This document shows, piece after piece, positions 24,691-32,135 of a stretch of DNA of 64,000 nucleotides; the stretch's first letter is position 1; each line of letters begins with the position of its first letter. The notes below the pieces were generated by a model. That model was not told the origin of the DNA. It was given only the letters and a program-made list of their open reading frames with translations, and searched no databases. The translations under genes were made by a program, and so were the position numbers. The DNA is from Streptomyces sp. NRRL F-5727 (GTDB taxonomy: Bacteria > Actinomycetota > Actinomycetes > Streptomycetales > Streptomycetaceae), in assembly GCF_000719555.1 (NCBI RefSeq), contig NZ_JOGX01000032.1, forward strand, positions 26,096 to 90,095, read 5' to 3'.

Positions 24691-25487
24691 GCGGCGACCG
24701 CCATGCGCTCGGCGAGGATCTGTTCGGCGGCCTGCTCGGCGAGGAACCGCGTGTACGCGGGCGGGATCGCCTCGGTGAGTTCGTGGCGCACGTCCGTCCA
24801 CGTGATGCCCATGGCGGCCTGCATCTCCGGCACGGTGGCTTTCCCGCCGCCGCGCCCGTACGCGGCGACGTACGGGCCGTCGTAGTGCTTGCCGTGGCGG
24901 TGACCCCGGACGCGGCCCCGGTGCCGGGTGTGCGGGAGCGCGAGGGGGAACCATCCGTGCGCCTCGAACTTCCGGTGCCGCAGGATCGGCAGACCGAACA
25001 TCGTCCCGCACAGGGTGACGTCGGGCCGCGCGTCGGGGTTCTCGATCACGTACGGCCGGCCGGCGGCGAGCATCGCCTCGCGCCCGGGGCCGATCAGGTC
25101 CGGGTACGTCTTGCGCAGGTGCCGATTCGTGCCCTTGGTGATCGCGGCGCCGTACTGGCACGGCCACGACGCGTGCACCATGTCGTACCCGTGGCCGTGG
25201 GCCCGGATGTACTCGACGGCGTCGCCCCGGATGAACGGGAAGGGGTAGTTGGGCTGGTCGTCGATGTCGACGCCGACCACGTCCCATCCGGCGAGGTACC
25301 AACCCATCGCGGCGCCGCCGGCGCAGCAACAGGCGTCGAGGACGGTAAGGCCGTTCCACGGGCGGGCCGGGAGCGGCCACCCGCTACGGCTTACGGCCTG
25401 CGAGGCGTCGAGCTGACCGGGGACCGGCGACGGCGGCGCGGTGTCGAGCAGGCGGCGGGCGCGGTCGAGGCGCGCGGTGCCGGTCAT
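24687..25487 (-). CDS. DNA cytosine-5 methyltransferase-like protein
   Basis: A 266-residue class I methyltransferase. The start MTGTARLDRARRLLDTAPPS overlaps the WhiB-like stop as ATGA. SAM-binding motif I is LTVLDACCCAGGAAMGWYLAG, followed by WDVVGVDIDDQ. Motif IV is ASWPCQ (normally PPCQ), motif VI is YVIENPDARPD and motif VIII-like LRHRKFE is present. The short target-recognition region suggests a compact phage enzyme. No partner nuclease is nearby, so protection of phage DNA from host restriction is more likely than an own R-M system. Confidence 0.75.
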   Translation of the reverse strand: MTGTARLDRARRLLDTAPPSPVPGQLDASQAVSRSGWPLPARPWNGLTVLDACCCAGGAAMGWYLAGWDVVGVDIDDQPNYPFPFIRGDAVEYIRAHGHGYDMVHASWPCQYGAAITKGTNRHLRKTYPDLIGPGREAMLAAGRPYVIENPDARPDVTLCGTMFGLPILRHRKFEAHGWFPLALPHTRHRGRVRGHRHGKHYDGPYVAAYGRGGGKATVPEMQAAMGITWTDVRHELTEAIPPAYTRFLAEQAAEQILAERMAVAA

Positions 25488-25783
25488 GCGGCGGCCTCGA
25501 CGGCGAGGCGGTCGCGCTGCGCCTTGACGGTGGCCTTGTGGAAATGGAAACGGGCGCTGGGGGTTTTGCCGCCGCGGATGCCGAACCGGCTCGTCTTCCC
25601 GCGTCCGCCTTCCTCGGTCATGGCCTCGGCGAGGCACTCCTCGCGGACCGGGCACGGGCGGCAGATCGCGAGGGCCTCGCGGCGGTCGGCGGCGTTGGTC
25701 GCGGCAGGGAAGAACACATCGACGTCAACGTCGGCGCACGCGGCTCCCCGGTGCCAACTGGGGCTGAGGATGTGGGAGTTCAT
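25484..25783 (-). CDS. Phage-encoded WhiB-like Fe-S regulator
   Basis: A 99-residue Wbl protein. The four cluster-binding cysteines are at 16, 41, 44 and 50 (CRPCPVREEC being the CxxCxxxxxC core), with SWHRGAACADVDVDVFFPAA upstream. The family's G(I/V)WGG turn appears as FGIRGGKT and is followed by a basic C-terminus. Wbl proteins bind sigma-70 region 4 and change promoter choice; mycobacteriophage TM4 WhiB is a known phage example that affects host division and superinfection. It is coupled to the methyltransferase gene. Confidence 0.88.
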   Translation of the reverse strand: MNSHILSPSWHRGAACADVDVDVFFPAATNAADRREALAICRPCPVREECLAEAMTEEGGRGKTSRFGIRGGKTPSARFHFHKATVKAQRDRLAVEAAA

Positions 25784-25849
25784 GGGTGGTGCTCCTGGTC
25801 GAGGGGGCCCGCCCCGTTCGGGGGTCGGGGCGGGCCGGAGTGTGGGCGG

Positions 25850-26191
25850 TCAAATGCCGCGGGCGGCGAGGGCGCGGTCGAGGGTCGGGGCGCCGGTCCA
25901 GCGGGCCCGGGTTGTGTGCGGCGGGAACCCGTCGAGGAGCAGGCCGGCGGCCTCGGCGATAGCGGCCGGGTCGGCGAGGTGGTCGACGAACATGGGGCCG
26001 CCGCAGTGCGGCGCGCTGTGCCGCCACCCGGTCCCGGAGTGCCAGCGGAGCGACGTGCGCACGGTCGGCCACTCGATCAGGACGACGAACTGTCCGTCGT
26101 CGGTCTCGGTCGCGCTGAGCGTCTCGGGGGCGAGGTCGGCCTCGGTCAGGGCCGCATGGACGGCGTCTGCGTACGGGAGGTGCGGCATCAT
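25850..26191 (-). CDS. Phage early protein, unknown function
   Basis: A 113-residue protein with the double start MMPHLPYADAVHAALTEADL, overlapping the stop of the gene before it. The sequence TDDGQFVVLIEWPTVRTSLR is beta-rich; AGLLLDGFPPHTTRARWTGA follows. Similar short proteins occur beside WhiB-like genes in Streptomyces phages, but I recognise no family. Confidence 0.55.
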   Translation of the reverse strand: MMPHLPYADAVHAALTEADLAPETLSATETDDGQFVVLIEWPTVRTSLRWHSGTGWRHSAPHCGGPMFVDHLADPAAIAEAAGLLLDGFPPHTTRARWTGAPTLDRALAARGI

Positions 26192-26922
26192 TCCGCGGCC
26201 CCCTCGTGGGCGAGGGCGGGCAGCACGTCCGGGGCGAGGGCGCCCCGCCGCCACGCGCGGGCGACCAACTCGCGGCCGGTGAGGGCCTGCGCCTTCGACG
26301 TCCGGGTGTAGGTCATCTGGTGCGAGGCGGCGCGGGACGGGCGGATTTCGACGCCGGGCACGTCGTGTACCTCGCCGGTCTGCTCGTCGACGTACCGGGC
26401 CGTCCCCGCGGCGGTCGCCTCGGCGAGCACCTTGGCGGCGAACCCCGGGCGTACGCGGGTCTCCAGCCGCATCGGGATCATCTCGATCTCGAACTCGCTC
26501 GGGAACGTGTCGCGGACCCATGCGGCAAACGTGTCGTCGTCGGTGACCGTGGCGGCCCGCTCGCCGCCCCGCCGGGAGATCGACCCGACCTTGGTTCCGT
26601 CCGGGAGCAACGCATCGGTCTTCGACGTGCCGGTCGCCTTGTACTGCTGCTCCAAGAGCGCTTCGGCCTCGGCACGGGCGGCCTTGTGGGCCTGCTTGAC
26701 CTCGTCGAGCAGGGCGCCGAGGACGGCAAGGCGCATGATGGCGTCTCGCGTCTCGGTGCCCGCGCTGACGTCGGGCACGGGGGCCGGCTCGATGTCGAGG
26801 GGCGCCTCGCCGCCCGCGGCCTGCTCCTCGGCGATCAGCCGGTTGACGCCCATGCGCTCGATGAGCGTGTCGTAGTGGTGCTGCTCGACCTCGGAGAGCG
26901 GGGGCTCGGTCTGCATGGTCAC
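26188..26922 (-). CDS. ERF-linked phage protein, unknown function
   Basis: A 244-residue protein starting at GTG in a GTGA overlap with the ERF gene. The helical N-terminus (LGALLDEVKQAHKAARAEAE) leads to LLPDGTKVGSISRRGGERAA and a WVRDTFPSEFEIEMIPMRLE domain, then PGFAAKVLAEATAAGTARYV. It travels with the ERF annealing protein and resembles hypothetical partner proteins of phage recombination modules. A role in recombination-dependent replication is plausible; no nuclease motif is visible. Confidence 0.55.
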   Translation of the reverse strand: MTMQTEPPLSEVEQHHYDTLIERMGVNRLIAEEQAAGGEAPLDIEPAPVPDVSAGTETRDAIMRLAVLGALLDEVKQAHKAARAEAEALLEQQYKATGTSKTDALLPDGTKVGSISRRGGERAATVTDDDTFAAWVRDTFPSEFEIEMIPMRLETRVRPGFAAKVLAEATAAGTARYVDEQTGEVHDVPGVEIRPSRAASHQMTYTRTSKAQALTGRELVARAWRRGALAPDVLPALAHEGAAE

Positions 26923-27968
26923 TGGGCGGCCCTCTCGATCATCGAGCGGTAGGCGTTCAGGGTGGCGACGTCGGCCTCGGCGATCGGCCGGCCGTAGGCA
27001 CGCTGGAAGTCGTCGTCAAGGGACTGGTAGCCGGCGCGGGACGCGGCGAGCCTGAGGGCCTCCTCGGCGGCGGCCGTCGTGTTCGCGGCGGGCGGCGCGG
27101 TGCGGACGGCCGGGGCCGAGGTGGCTGGCGTCTGCTGCTGCGGCCCGGCGGCGGGCTGCTTCGGCGCGGTGCTCGCGGCGCGCTTCTGGGCGGCGATGGC
27201 GTCGAGTTGGGTGATGTACTCCGGCGGCGCCCCGGCCTCCTCGGCGGCCTTCCGGATCGCGGCGAACTGCTCCTCACTCGTCGCCTGCCGGGCCTCGCCG
27301 GCGTAGTCCCGGCGCTGGCGCTGCTGCCCCTGCCCCTGTTCCTGCTGCGGGCGCCGCTGCTGGCTGCGCTGCCCCCGCTGCTGCTGCGGGCGGCGTTGCT
27401 GCTGCTGCGGCGGCTGCTGGCGCTGCTGCGGGGTGTTGCTCATGACCGGGTGGTCGCGGTCGCCGTCGTCGATGCTTCGGGCGTCCACGGGGATCATGAA
27501 CACCTGAAAGAGCATGTACTTGAGCGCGGCCGACATCGCCTTGTTGGTGCTCTTGTCGGCCGTGTCCATGGCCTCGCCCGGGATGGTGACGGCGAGGCAG
27601 TCACCGGCCGGGCCGTAGATGCGGTACAGCATCCGGAGCACGGTGTGCGTGCCCTTCTCGCCGCGCGGGCGCTGCTTGTGCTCGACGACCTCGGGGGCGA
27701 TGAAGCACCCGTGATTCCGCATGGGGCCGGCCATGGCGGACATCGCGTCGTCGACGCCCCGGAAGTTGTAGTTCTGCTGCTGGTTCTGCTTGTCCTTGCT
27801 CACGGGCATGACGTCCCGCATGACGCCGTGGATGACGGCGAACACGCGGGGGAGGTCGGCGCTCGTCCCGGCCGGGGCCGGGGTGTACGCGGTGGTCACG
27901 CGGTGGTCGACGGCGGGCTCGACGACCGGCGGCGCGGTGTGGGCGGTGGGCAGGGTGGTGACGGTCAC
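26919..27968 (-). CDS. ERF-family single-strand annealing protein
   Basis: A 349-residue ERF protein. The conserved core is SKDKQNQQQNYNFRGVDDAM followed by AMAGPMRNHGCFIAPEVVEH, with AMSAALKYMLFQVFMIPVDA at the end of the domain. A long Gln/Arg-rich linker (QQPPQQQQRRPQQQRGQRSQ) precedes a small helical C-terminal domain (residues about 300-349). ERF proteins anneal complementary single strands and drive circularisation or recombination of phage genomes. GTG start; coupled to neighbours by 4-nt overlaps. Confidence 0.9.
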   Translation of the reverse strand: MTVTTLPTAHTAPPVVEPAVDHRVTTAYTPAPAGTSADLPRVFAVIHGVMRDVMPVSKDKQNQQQNYNFRGVDDAMSAMAGPMRNHGCFIAPEVVEHKQRPRGEKGTHTVLRMLYRIYGPAGDCLAVTIPGEAMDTADKSTNKAMSAALKYMLFQVFMIPVDARSIDDGDRDHPVMSNTPQQRQQPPQQQQRRPQQQRGQRSQQRRPQQEQGQGQQRQRRDYAGEARQATSEEQFAAIRKAAEEAGAPPEYITQLDAIAAQKRAASTAPKQPAAGPQQQTPATSAPAVRTAPPAANTTAAAEEALRLAASRAGYQSLDDDFQRAYGRPIAEADVATLNAYRSMIERAAQ

Positions 27969-28342
27969 GAGCGGTTCTCCTGTGCGGGGGTGCGGTGGCG
28001 GATGGCGGCGGCCTGCTTCGTGAGCGACGTGGCGAGGGCGATGGCGTCGTCGGCGTCGAGCAGGTCGTCGAGGCGCTCGGCGGCCTCCAACCGGTCGAGC
28101 AGGGCGTCGCGGGACCCGTCCGCCTCGGCGGCCCGCACGGCGCGCTCCCAGTCCGCGGCGTCGTCGCTCACGACCACGTGGTCGAGGGACACGACGTTGG
28201 CGGCGTGCACGGTGAGCAGGCGGCCGAACAGGTCGGGGTCCTCGGCGTATGCGAGGGCAAGCTCGTCGAGCAGTGGCGAGGCGGCGAGGGTGACCGGGAG
28301 GCGGACGGCGGTTCCGTCGGCGGTGAGGGTCGGGCGGATCAC
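27965..28342 (-). CDS. Phage early protein, unknown function
   Basis: A 125-residue acidic protein, GTG start in a GTGA overlap. It begins VIRPTLTADGTAVRLPVTLA and then has a helical part rich in Asp/Ala (RLEAAERLDDLLDADDAIAL). No family is recognised. Its place immediately upstream of the ERF gene suggests it belongs to the replication/recombination block. Confidence 0.55.
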   Translation of the reverse strand: MIRPTLTADGTAVRLPVTLAASPLLDELALAYAEDPDLFGRLLTVHAANVVSLDHVVVSDDAADWERAVRAAEADGSRDALLDRLEAAERLDDLLDADDAIALATSLTKQAAAIRHRTPAQENRS

Positions 28343-28725
28343 TGGCTTCCCTCCGGGTCGAGGCCGAGGGCGGCCGGCGCGGTCGGCGTCTGGTCGATCA
28401 GGCGGCCGGTGTCGGCGCGGTAGATGTACGGGCGCGTCCAGTCGGCGCCCGGGAACGCGTCGACGAGCAGGCGGCGGGCGGCGCGGTGCGCCTCGGCGTC
28501 GGCCTCGATCGGCTGGCCGGTGAGCGTCGCGAGGGACACGAGCGTGCGGCGGGTGGGGACGCCGGCCGGGTCGGTGTAGACGGGGGTCAGGTAGACGCGG
28601 ACGGCGCCGGGGGCGATCCGGTGCAGCTCGGCGGCGAGGTGGTTGCGGAACTCGACGTGCTTGCGGCCGGCCTGTCCGCCACGGAGCGCGGCGGCGGTGT
28701 GGAGCTGGGTACGCTGGGGGTTCAT
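28339..28725 (-). CDS. Phage early protein, unknown function
   Basis: A 128-residue protein starting MNPQRTQLHTAAALRGGQAG. A beta-alpha pattern follows: APGAVRVYLTPVYTDPAGVP and LVSLATLTGQPIEADAEAHR, then ARRLLVDAFPGADWTRPYIY. The ATG follows a GGAGACCGACTC ribosome binding site. It is the first gene of the long coupled run after a hairpin. Function is unknown. Confidence 0.6.
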   Translation of the reverse strand: MNPQRTQLHTAAALRGGQAGRKHVEFRNHLAAELHRIAPGAVRVYLTPVYTDPAGVPTRRTLVSLATLTGQPIEADAEAHRAARRLLVDAFPGADWTRPYIYRADTGRLIDQTPTAPAALGLDPEGSQ

Positions 28726-28752
28726 GAGTCGGTCTCCTTCGGGGGATCGGCC

Positions 28753-28784
28753 GGGCCGCCCGGGTGCCACCGGGCGGCCCTTTT
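28753..28784. terminator. Hairpin with T run on the plus strand
   Basis: Perfect 11-bp stem GGGCCGCCCGG/CCGGGCGGCCC with a 6-nt loop, followed on the plus strand by TTTT. It sits just after the second early gene. As a terminator it would act mainly on plus-strand (antisense) transcription; on the minus strand it could attenuate the early operon. Confidence 0.55.
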
Positions 28785-28789
28785 CCGTT

Positions 28790-28975
28790 TCAGGCGGCGA
28801 GCGGCCGGGGGGTGGGCTGCTCGCGCTGGGCGCGTTCGAGGCGGCGCAAGATCAGCTCGACCTCGGGGTCGAGGCGTCCGGCGGCGCGGTCGCGGTCGCG
28901 GCGTGCGCGGGCGGCATCGAGGACGCGGCGCAGGTTCCGTATGGCCTGCTCGCGCGGGACGACGGGGGCCGTCAT
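28790..28975 (-). CDS. Small basic phage protein
   Basis: A 61-residue protein using the ATG of an ATGA overlap with the HTH gene before it. It is Arg-rich and helical (AIRNLRRVLDAARARRDRDR; EVELILRRLERAQREQ) and may be a small nucleic-acid-binding or coiled-coil protein. Function is unknown. Confidence 0.55.
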   Translation of the reverse strand: MTAPVVPREQAIRNLRRVLDAARARRDRDRAAGRLDPEVELILRRLERAQREQPTPRPLAA

Positions 28976-29181
28976 GCGGCGGCCTTGCGGCGCAAGAGCT
29001 GCGAGGCGGTGACCCCGTAGTGCTCCTGGACGGCGGCGATCAGGCCGGCGCTCGGCGCGGTTCGGCCGTTCCACAGGCGCCACGCGGTGTTCGGGGCAAC
29101 CTTCAGGCGTCGTGCCGTGTCAGGTGGGGTGCGGTCGCCCTTCTTCTGGGCGGCGGTGACGAACTCGGTGCGGTCGTACAT
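28972..29181 (-). CDS. Cro-like HTH regulator, first gene of the early operon
   Basis: A 69-residue DNA-binding protein starting MYDRTEFVTAAQKKGDRTPP, with the ATG about 10 bases after GGAAGGAAC. The HTH is TARRLKVAPNTAWRLWNGRT followed by APSAGLIAAVQEHYGVTASQ. It is transcribed divergently from the CI-like repressor across a 290-bp region containing repeated operator-like motifs, the arrangement of a cro gene in a lambda-type switch. It could instead be an Arc- or excisionase-like factor, but the HTH pattern favours a repressor. Confidence 0.7.
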   Translation of the reverse strand: MYDRTEFVTAAQKKGDRTPPDTARRLKVAPNTAWRLWNGRTAPSAGLIAAVQEHYGVTASQLLRRKAAA

Positions 29182-29218
29182 GGGCACAACGTTCCTTCCG
29201 TGGATGGTTCGTTTCATC

Positions 29219-29277
29219 CACGAGTGGAACGTTAGCACGTACTTCACTCGCACGTGAATGATTCACGCGCGGAACGT
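29219..29277 (-). promoter_or_regulatory. Early lytic promoter with two operator-like sites
   Basis: On the minus strand TTCACG (29258-29253) and TAACGT (29234-29229), 18 bp apart, make a plausible promoter for the early operon. CACGAGTGGAACGT at 29219-29232 overlaps the -10, and the related CACGCGCGGAACGT at 29264-29277 flanks the -35. A 13-bp palindrome GTGAATGATTCAC (29254-29266) joins them. Binding of the neighbouring repressor here would block early transcription. Confidence 0.6.
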
Positions 29278-29309
29278 GACGGACCCGCAGCCGTATGTGT
29301 GGATCCGCG

Positions 29310-29338
29310 TTGACAGGTTCCGGATGGCGGTAAAGAAT
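29310..29338 (+). promoter_or_regulatory. Candidate promoter of the lysogeny cassette
   Basis: TTGACA (29310-29315) followed by 17 bp and AAGAAT (29333-29338) lies in the divergent region and points toward the repressor gene, leaving a leader of about 125 nt. The -35 is a perfect consensus, the -10 weaker. Two GGGCGCCT direct repeats follow at 29360 and 29370. Confidence 0.45.
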
Positions 29339-29443
29339 CGATCGCACGTTCGAGGGTCTGGGCGCCTTAGGGCGCCTATGTGCCTAGATGGGGGGGATAC
29401 ACGGTGCAAAATTTGGTCATGGACGCGGCACCCCGTGCCGCAT

Positions 29444-29460
29444 TTGACTCACGCGCGGTA
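29444..29460. promoter_or_regulatory. Operator-like site before the repressor gene
   Basis: On the minus strand TACCGCGCGTGAGTCAA closely matches the early-promoter site TTCCGCGCGTGAATCAT. It lies 11 bp before the repressor ATG, fitting autoregulation. Confidence 0.5.
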
Positions 29461-29470
29461 TCTTCCACTC

Positions 29471-29896
29471 ATGGACGATTCGAACCGAGCCCCCTTCTCG
29501 GTCTGGTACAGAGACCGACTGAAGCGCGCCGGATACGACCTTGACCGTCGGGGCGAGCAGGCCCGCGTAGTCCGCGACAGCGGCATCCATCAAGCAACCG
29601 TTGCCCGCCTACTCAAAGGCGACAACGTCCCCGATATCCCCGTACTGCGGCAGATCTCCGAGCATCTCGGGCACCCCCTCCCCGAGGTTCTCGTCGCCGC
29701 CGGCCTGCTCACCACCGACGACATCGACCGCGTCCGCAACCCCCGCCCCATCACACCCATGACCACCGACGACGCACTCGACGAACTCGGCATCACAGAC
29801 CCCGCCGACCGTTCCGTCGTCTCCGCCGTCATCAACACCGTGAGACAGAACCGCGCCAACGACGGCGCAGACGGCGCCGAGAGGGCCGCCGAATAG
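29471..29896 (+). CDS. CI-like lysogeny repressor
   Basis: A 141-residue XRE-type HTH protein starting MDDSNRAPFSVWYRDRLKRA. The helix-turn-helix is RDSGIHQATVARLLKGDNVP followed by DIPVLRQISEHLGHPLPEVL. The C-terminal 55 residues are acidic (TTDDALDELGITDPADRSVV) and probably mediate oligomerisation; no LexA/CI-type protease motif is visible, so RecA-stimulated self-cleavage is unlikely. It is first in a cassette with a small membrane protein and the integrase, and divergent from the cro-like gene. Confidence 0.75.
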   Translation: MDDSNRAPFSVWYRDRLKRAGYDLDRRGEQARVVRDSGIHQATVARLLKGDNVPDIPVLRQISEHLGHPLPEVLVAAGLLTTDDIDRVRNPRPITPMTTDDALDELGITDPADRSVVSAVINTVRQNRANDGADGAERAAE

Positions 29897-29913
29897 CAAG
29901 GAGCCGCCACGTC

Positions 29914-30303
29914 ATGATCAAACTCCGCCGCGTCGTACCCCCGGCAACGGTCCTCCTGTTCACGGTCGCCCTCGCCGTCGGCGCGACCGGATGGGCCACC
30001 GGCACCGACCCCCTCACGGACGCCGGCACGCTCGGGACCCTCGCGGCGGTTCCCCTCCTCTACTGGGTGATGATCACCCGCACCCACGAGGTCACCGACC
30101 AACAGCTCGAAAAGGCCCGGCAGCAGGGCTACGTCATGGCCATGGACCACGTCGGCCGAGGTCTCATCGACGCCCCCGTACCGCCGTCCCCGGGACTCTG
30201 CGGACACTGCGGGCGCCACGCCTCCCCGGCCGACGTGATCAGCCTCGACGAGCGCCGCCGGTCGGGCCACAACCCCAAGGAGAAACGGACTCAGACACAG
30301 TGA
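29914..30303 (+). CDS. Small membrane protein between repressor and integrase
   Basis: A 129-residue protein with two membrane segments, ATVLLFTVALAVGATGWATG and AGTLGTLAAVPLLYWVMITR, then a cytoplasmic part holding a CGHCGRHASPAD metal-binding-like motif. It starts 17 bp after the repressor stop with AGGAG in the gap and overlaps the integrase start as GTGA. Such genes are frequent in Streptomyces prophage lysogeny cassettes. Expression in the lysogen makes a superinfection or envelope role attractive, but nothing proves it. Confidence 0.65.
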   Translation: MIKLRRVVPPATVLLFTVALAVGATGWATGTDPLTDAGTLGTLAAVPLLYWVMITRTHEVTDQQLEKARQQGYVMAMDHVGRGLIDAPVPPSPGLCGHCGRHASPADVISLDERRRSGHNPKEKRTQTQ

Positions 30304-32033
30304 CCAGCCTGTACGTACCCCAGACGTTCACGGGCGGCCCGCCGCCCGATGAACTCCCCTGGCTCGGCTACATCCGAGTCAGCACGTGGAAGGAAGAGAA
30401 GATCTCTCCTGAACTCCAGGAGAGTGCAATCCGCCAGTGGGCCGCCCGGACCGGCCGGCGCCTGCTCGACGAGATGATCGTCGACCTCGACATGACCGGC
30501 CGGAACTACAACCGCAAGGTGCAACAGGCCATCGAGGCCGTCGAGAGCCGCAAGGCACAAGGCATCGTCGTGTGGCGGTTCTCCCGCTTCGGACGGAACA
30601 GAACCGGCAACGCGGTCGCCCTCGCCCGCCTCGAACGCGTCGGAGGTGAACTCGAATCCGCCACGGAGCCCCTCGACGCCAAGACGGCCGTCGGTGAGCT
30701 ACAGCGGGAAATGATCTTTGCTTTCGGCAACTTCGAGTCGAACCGCGCCGGCGAACAATGGAAGGAGACACACGAACACCGCCGACAGCTCAAACTGCCC
30801 CCGACGGGCGGCAAGCGCTTCGGCTACATCTGGCACCCCCGCCGCGTCCCCGACGCCACCGCGCCGGGCGGGTGGCGCCTCCAACACGAGCACTACGAGG
30901 TCCACCCCGAACACGGCAGCATCGCCGAAGAGATGTACGACCGGAAGCTCAACCTTGAAGGGTTCTCCGGCATCGCGCACTGGCTCAACGACGAACTCGG
31001 CGTGCTCACCAGGCACGGGAACCGATGGAACACGAACGGAGTTCGCCGCTACCTCGACAGCGGGTTCGCCGCCGGCCTGCTGCGCACGCATGACCCGAAG
31101 TGCGGGTGTGGATACGGCACCGTCCACTTTGAGAAGTGCAAGGAAAACCGGGTGCTCTACATCCCCGGGGCTCAGCCGGCGCTCATCACCGCGCCGGAAT
31201 GGGAGGCGTACCTCGCACACCGCGAGGACATCAAGAGCCGTCCACCCCGGACCCGTAAGGCCACCTACACCCTGACCGGCATCAGCGGACACGGGCACTG
31301 CCGGGAAACCGCCGTGTTCCGCAGCGACCGTGTACGGGCCGGCGAGAACAAGGGGGCGCCTGTCAGGGGACACCACCTCGTGTGCAGCGCCAACAAGAAC
31401 AAGGGCAAGAGCGCGTGCGAGCCCGGCCTCTACGTCCTACGGGCCGAGGCCGAGGAAGCGGTGTTGCAGTGGCTCGCCGACAAGGTGGCCGAGGACGTTG
31501 ACGCCCTGGTGCCCGAGCCCCGCAAGGAGCGTATGCCCGAGGTCGACCCCCGGGCCCGCGCCATCCAGGACCGCGCCCGGATCGAGGCGGACATCGCCAA
31601 ACTCGACGCGGCTATCGACCGGCTCGTCATGGACAACGCCATGGACCCCGCGAAGTTCCCTGAGGGGGCATTCGAGAGAGCGCGAAATCAGTTCGTCAAG
31701 AAGAAGGAGGAGGCACTCGACGACCTTAAGAAGATCGCCGAAGTCGAGGCGATTCCCACCCGGGAGAAGTTCCGCCCTCTCATCGCGGGACTGATCAAGG
31801 AGTGGCACACGTTCAGCAACGAGGAGCGCAACGCCATGCTCAGGCAGGTGATTTGGCGAGTCTCGATGACGACGGCTCCGGCGCCGAAGAAGATCGGGCG
31901 CAAGAGGCTCGTCGCCACGTTCGAGGTACACCCGAAGTGGGAACCCGACCCGTGGAAGTGCAAGAAGTGCGGGAAGCGCATTCCCGGCCCGGGGCCGCTG
32001 GTCTGCCCCAACGAAAAATGCCAGCGCGCTTGA
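30300..32033 (+). CDS. int: Large serine integrase
   Basis: A 577-residue large serine recombinase. The GTG start overlaps the previous stop. The resolvase domain begins at LGYIRVSTWKEEKISPELQE with the nucleophile Ser28, followed by VVWRFSRFGRNRTGNAVALA. The recombinase domain extends to about residue 290 (EGFSGIAHWLNDELGVLTRH). A zinc-ribbon domain is marked by CGCGYGTVHFEKC and later GHGHC..C, then a coiled coil (residues 420-500) and a second CKKCGKRIPGPGPLVCPNEKC zinc knuckle. It recombines attP with an attB inside an acyl-CoA synthetase gene; attR lies just downstream. Confidence 0.93.
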   Translation: MTSLYVPQTFTGGPPPDELPWLGYIRVSTWKEEKISPELQESAIRQWAARTGRRLLDEMIVDLDMTGRNYNRKVQQAIEAVESRKAQGIVVWRFSRFGRNRTGNAVALARLERVGGELESATEPLDAKTAVGELQREMIFAFGNFESNRAGEQWKETHEHRRQLKLPPTGGKRFGYIWHPRRVPDATAPGGWRLQHEHYEVHPEHGSIAEEMYDRKLNLEGFSGIAHWLNDELGVLTRHGNRWNTNGVRRYLDSGFAAGLLRTHDPKCGCGYGTVHFEKCKENRVLYIPGAQPALITAPEWEAYLAHREDIKSRPPRTRKATYTLTGISGHGHCRETAVFRSDRVRAGENKGAPVRGHHLVCSANKNKGKSACEPGLYVLRAEAEEAVLQWLADKVAEDVDALVPEPRKERMPEVDPRARAIQDRARIEADIAKLDAAIDRLVMDNAMDPAKFPEGAFERARNQFVKKKEEALDDLKKIAEVEAIPTREKFRPLIAGLIKEWHTFSNEERNAMLRQVIWRVSMTTAPAPKKIGRKRLVATFEVHPKWEPDPWKCKKCGKRIPGPGPLVCPNEKCQRA

Positions 32034-32084
32034 TTGTTTCCGGGCCTGCTGCCACCCTCTGATCAAGCGACGGACCACGTAGCC

Positions 32085-32135
32085 GGAGGGGATCCACCGT
32101 GCACAGATGCTCCCCTTTAGAGCCACCGTCCCACA
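32085..32135. other. attR junction: phage DNA joins the acyl-CoA synthetase gene
   Basis: The integrase stop is followed by 50 bp of phage-like sequence, then GGAGGGG (32085-32091) and an in-frame GTG (32099), and from about 32125 the reading frame becomes normal acyl-CoA synthetase (HIYGLTALMN). The first ten codons MHRCSPLEPP do not fit the family. The exact crossover cannot be set without attL, so the limits are approximate. Confidence 0.75.

Noticed and set aside
24687..25487. Methyltransferase as part of a restriction-modification system
   Set aside because: No restriction endonuclease gene is next to it; the HNH gene is 2 kb away with its own control region and a homing-type motif.
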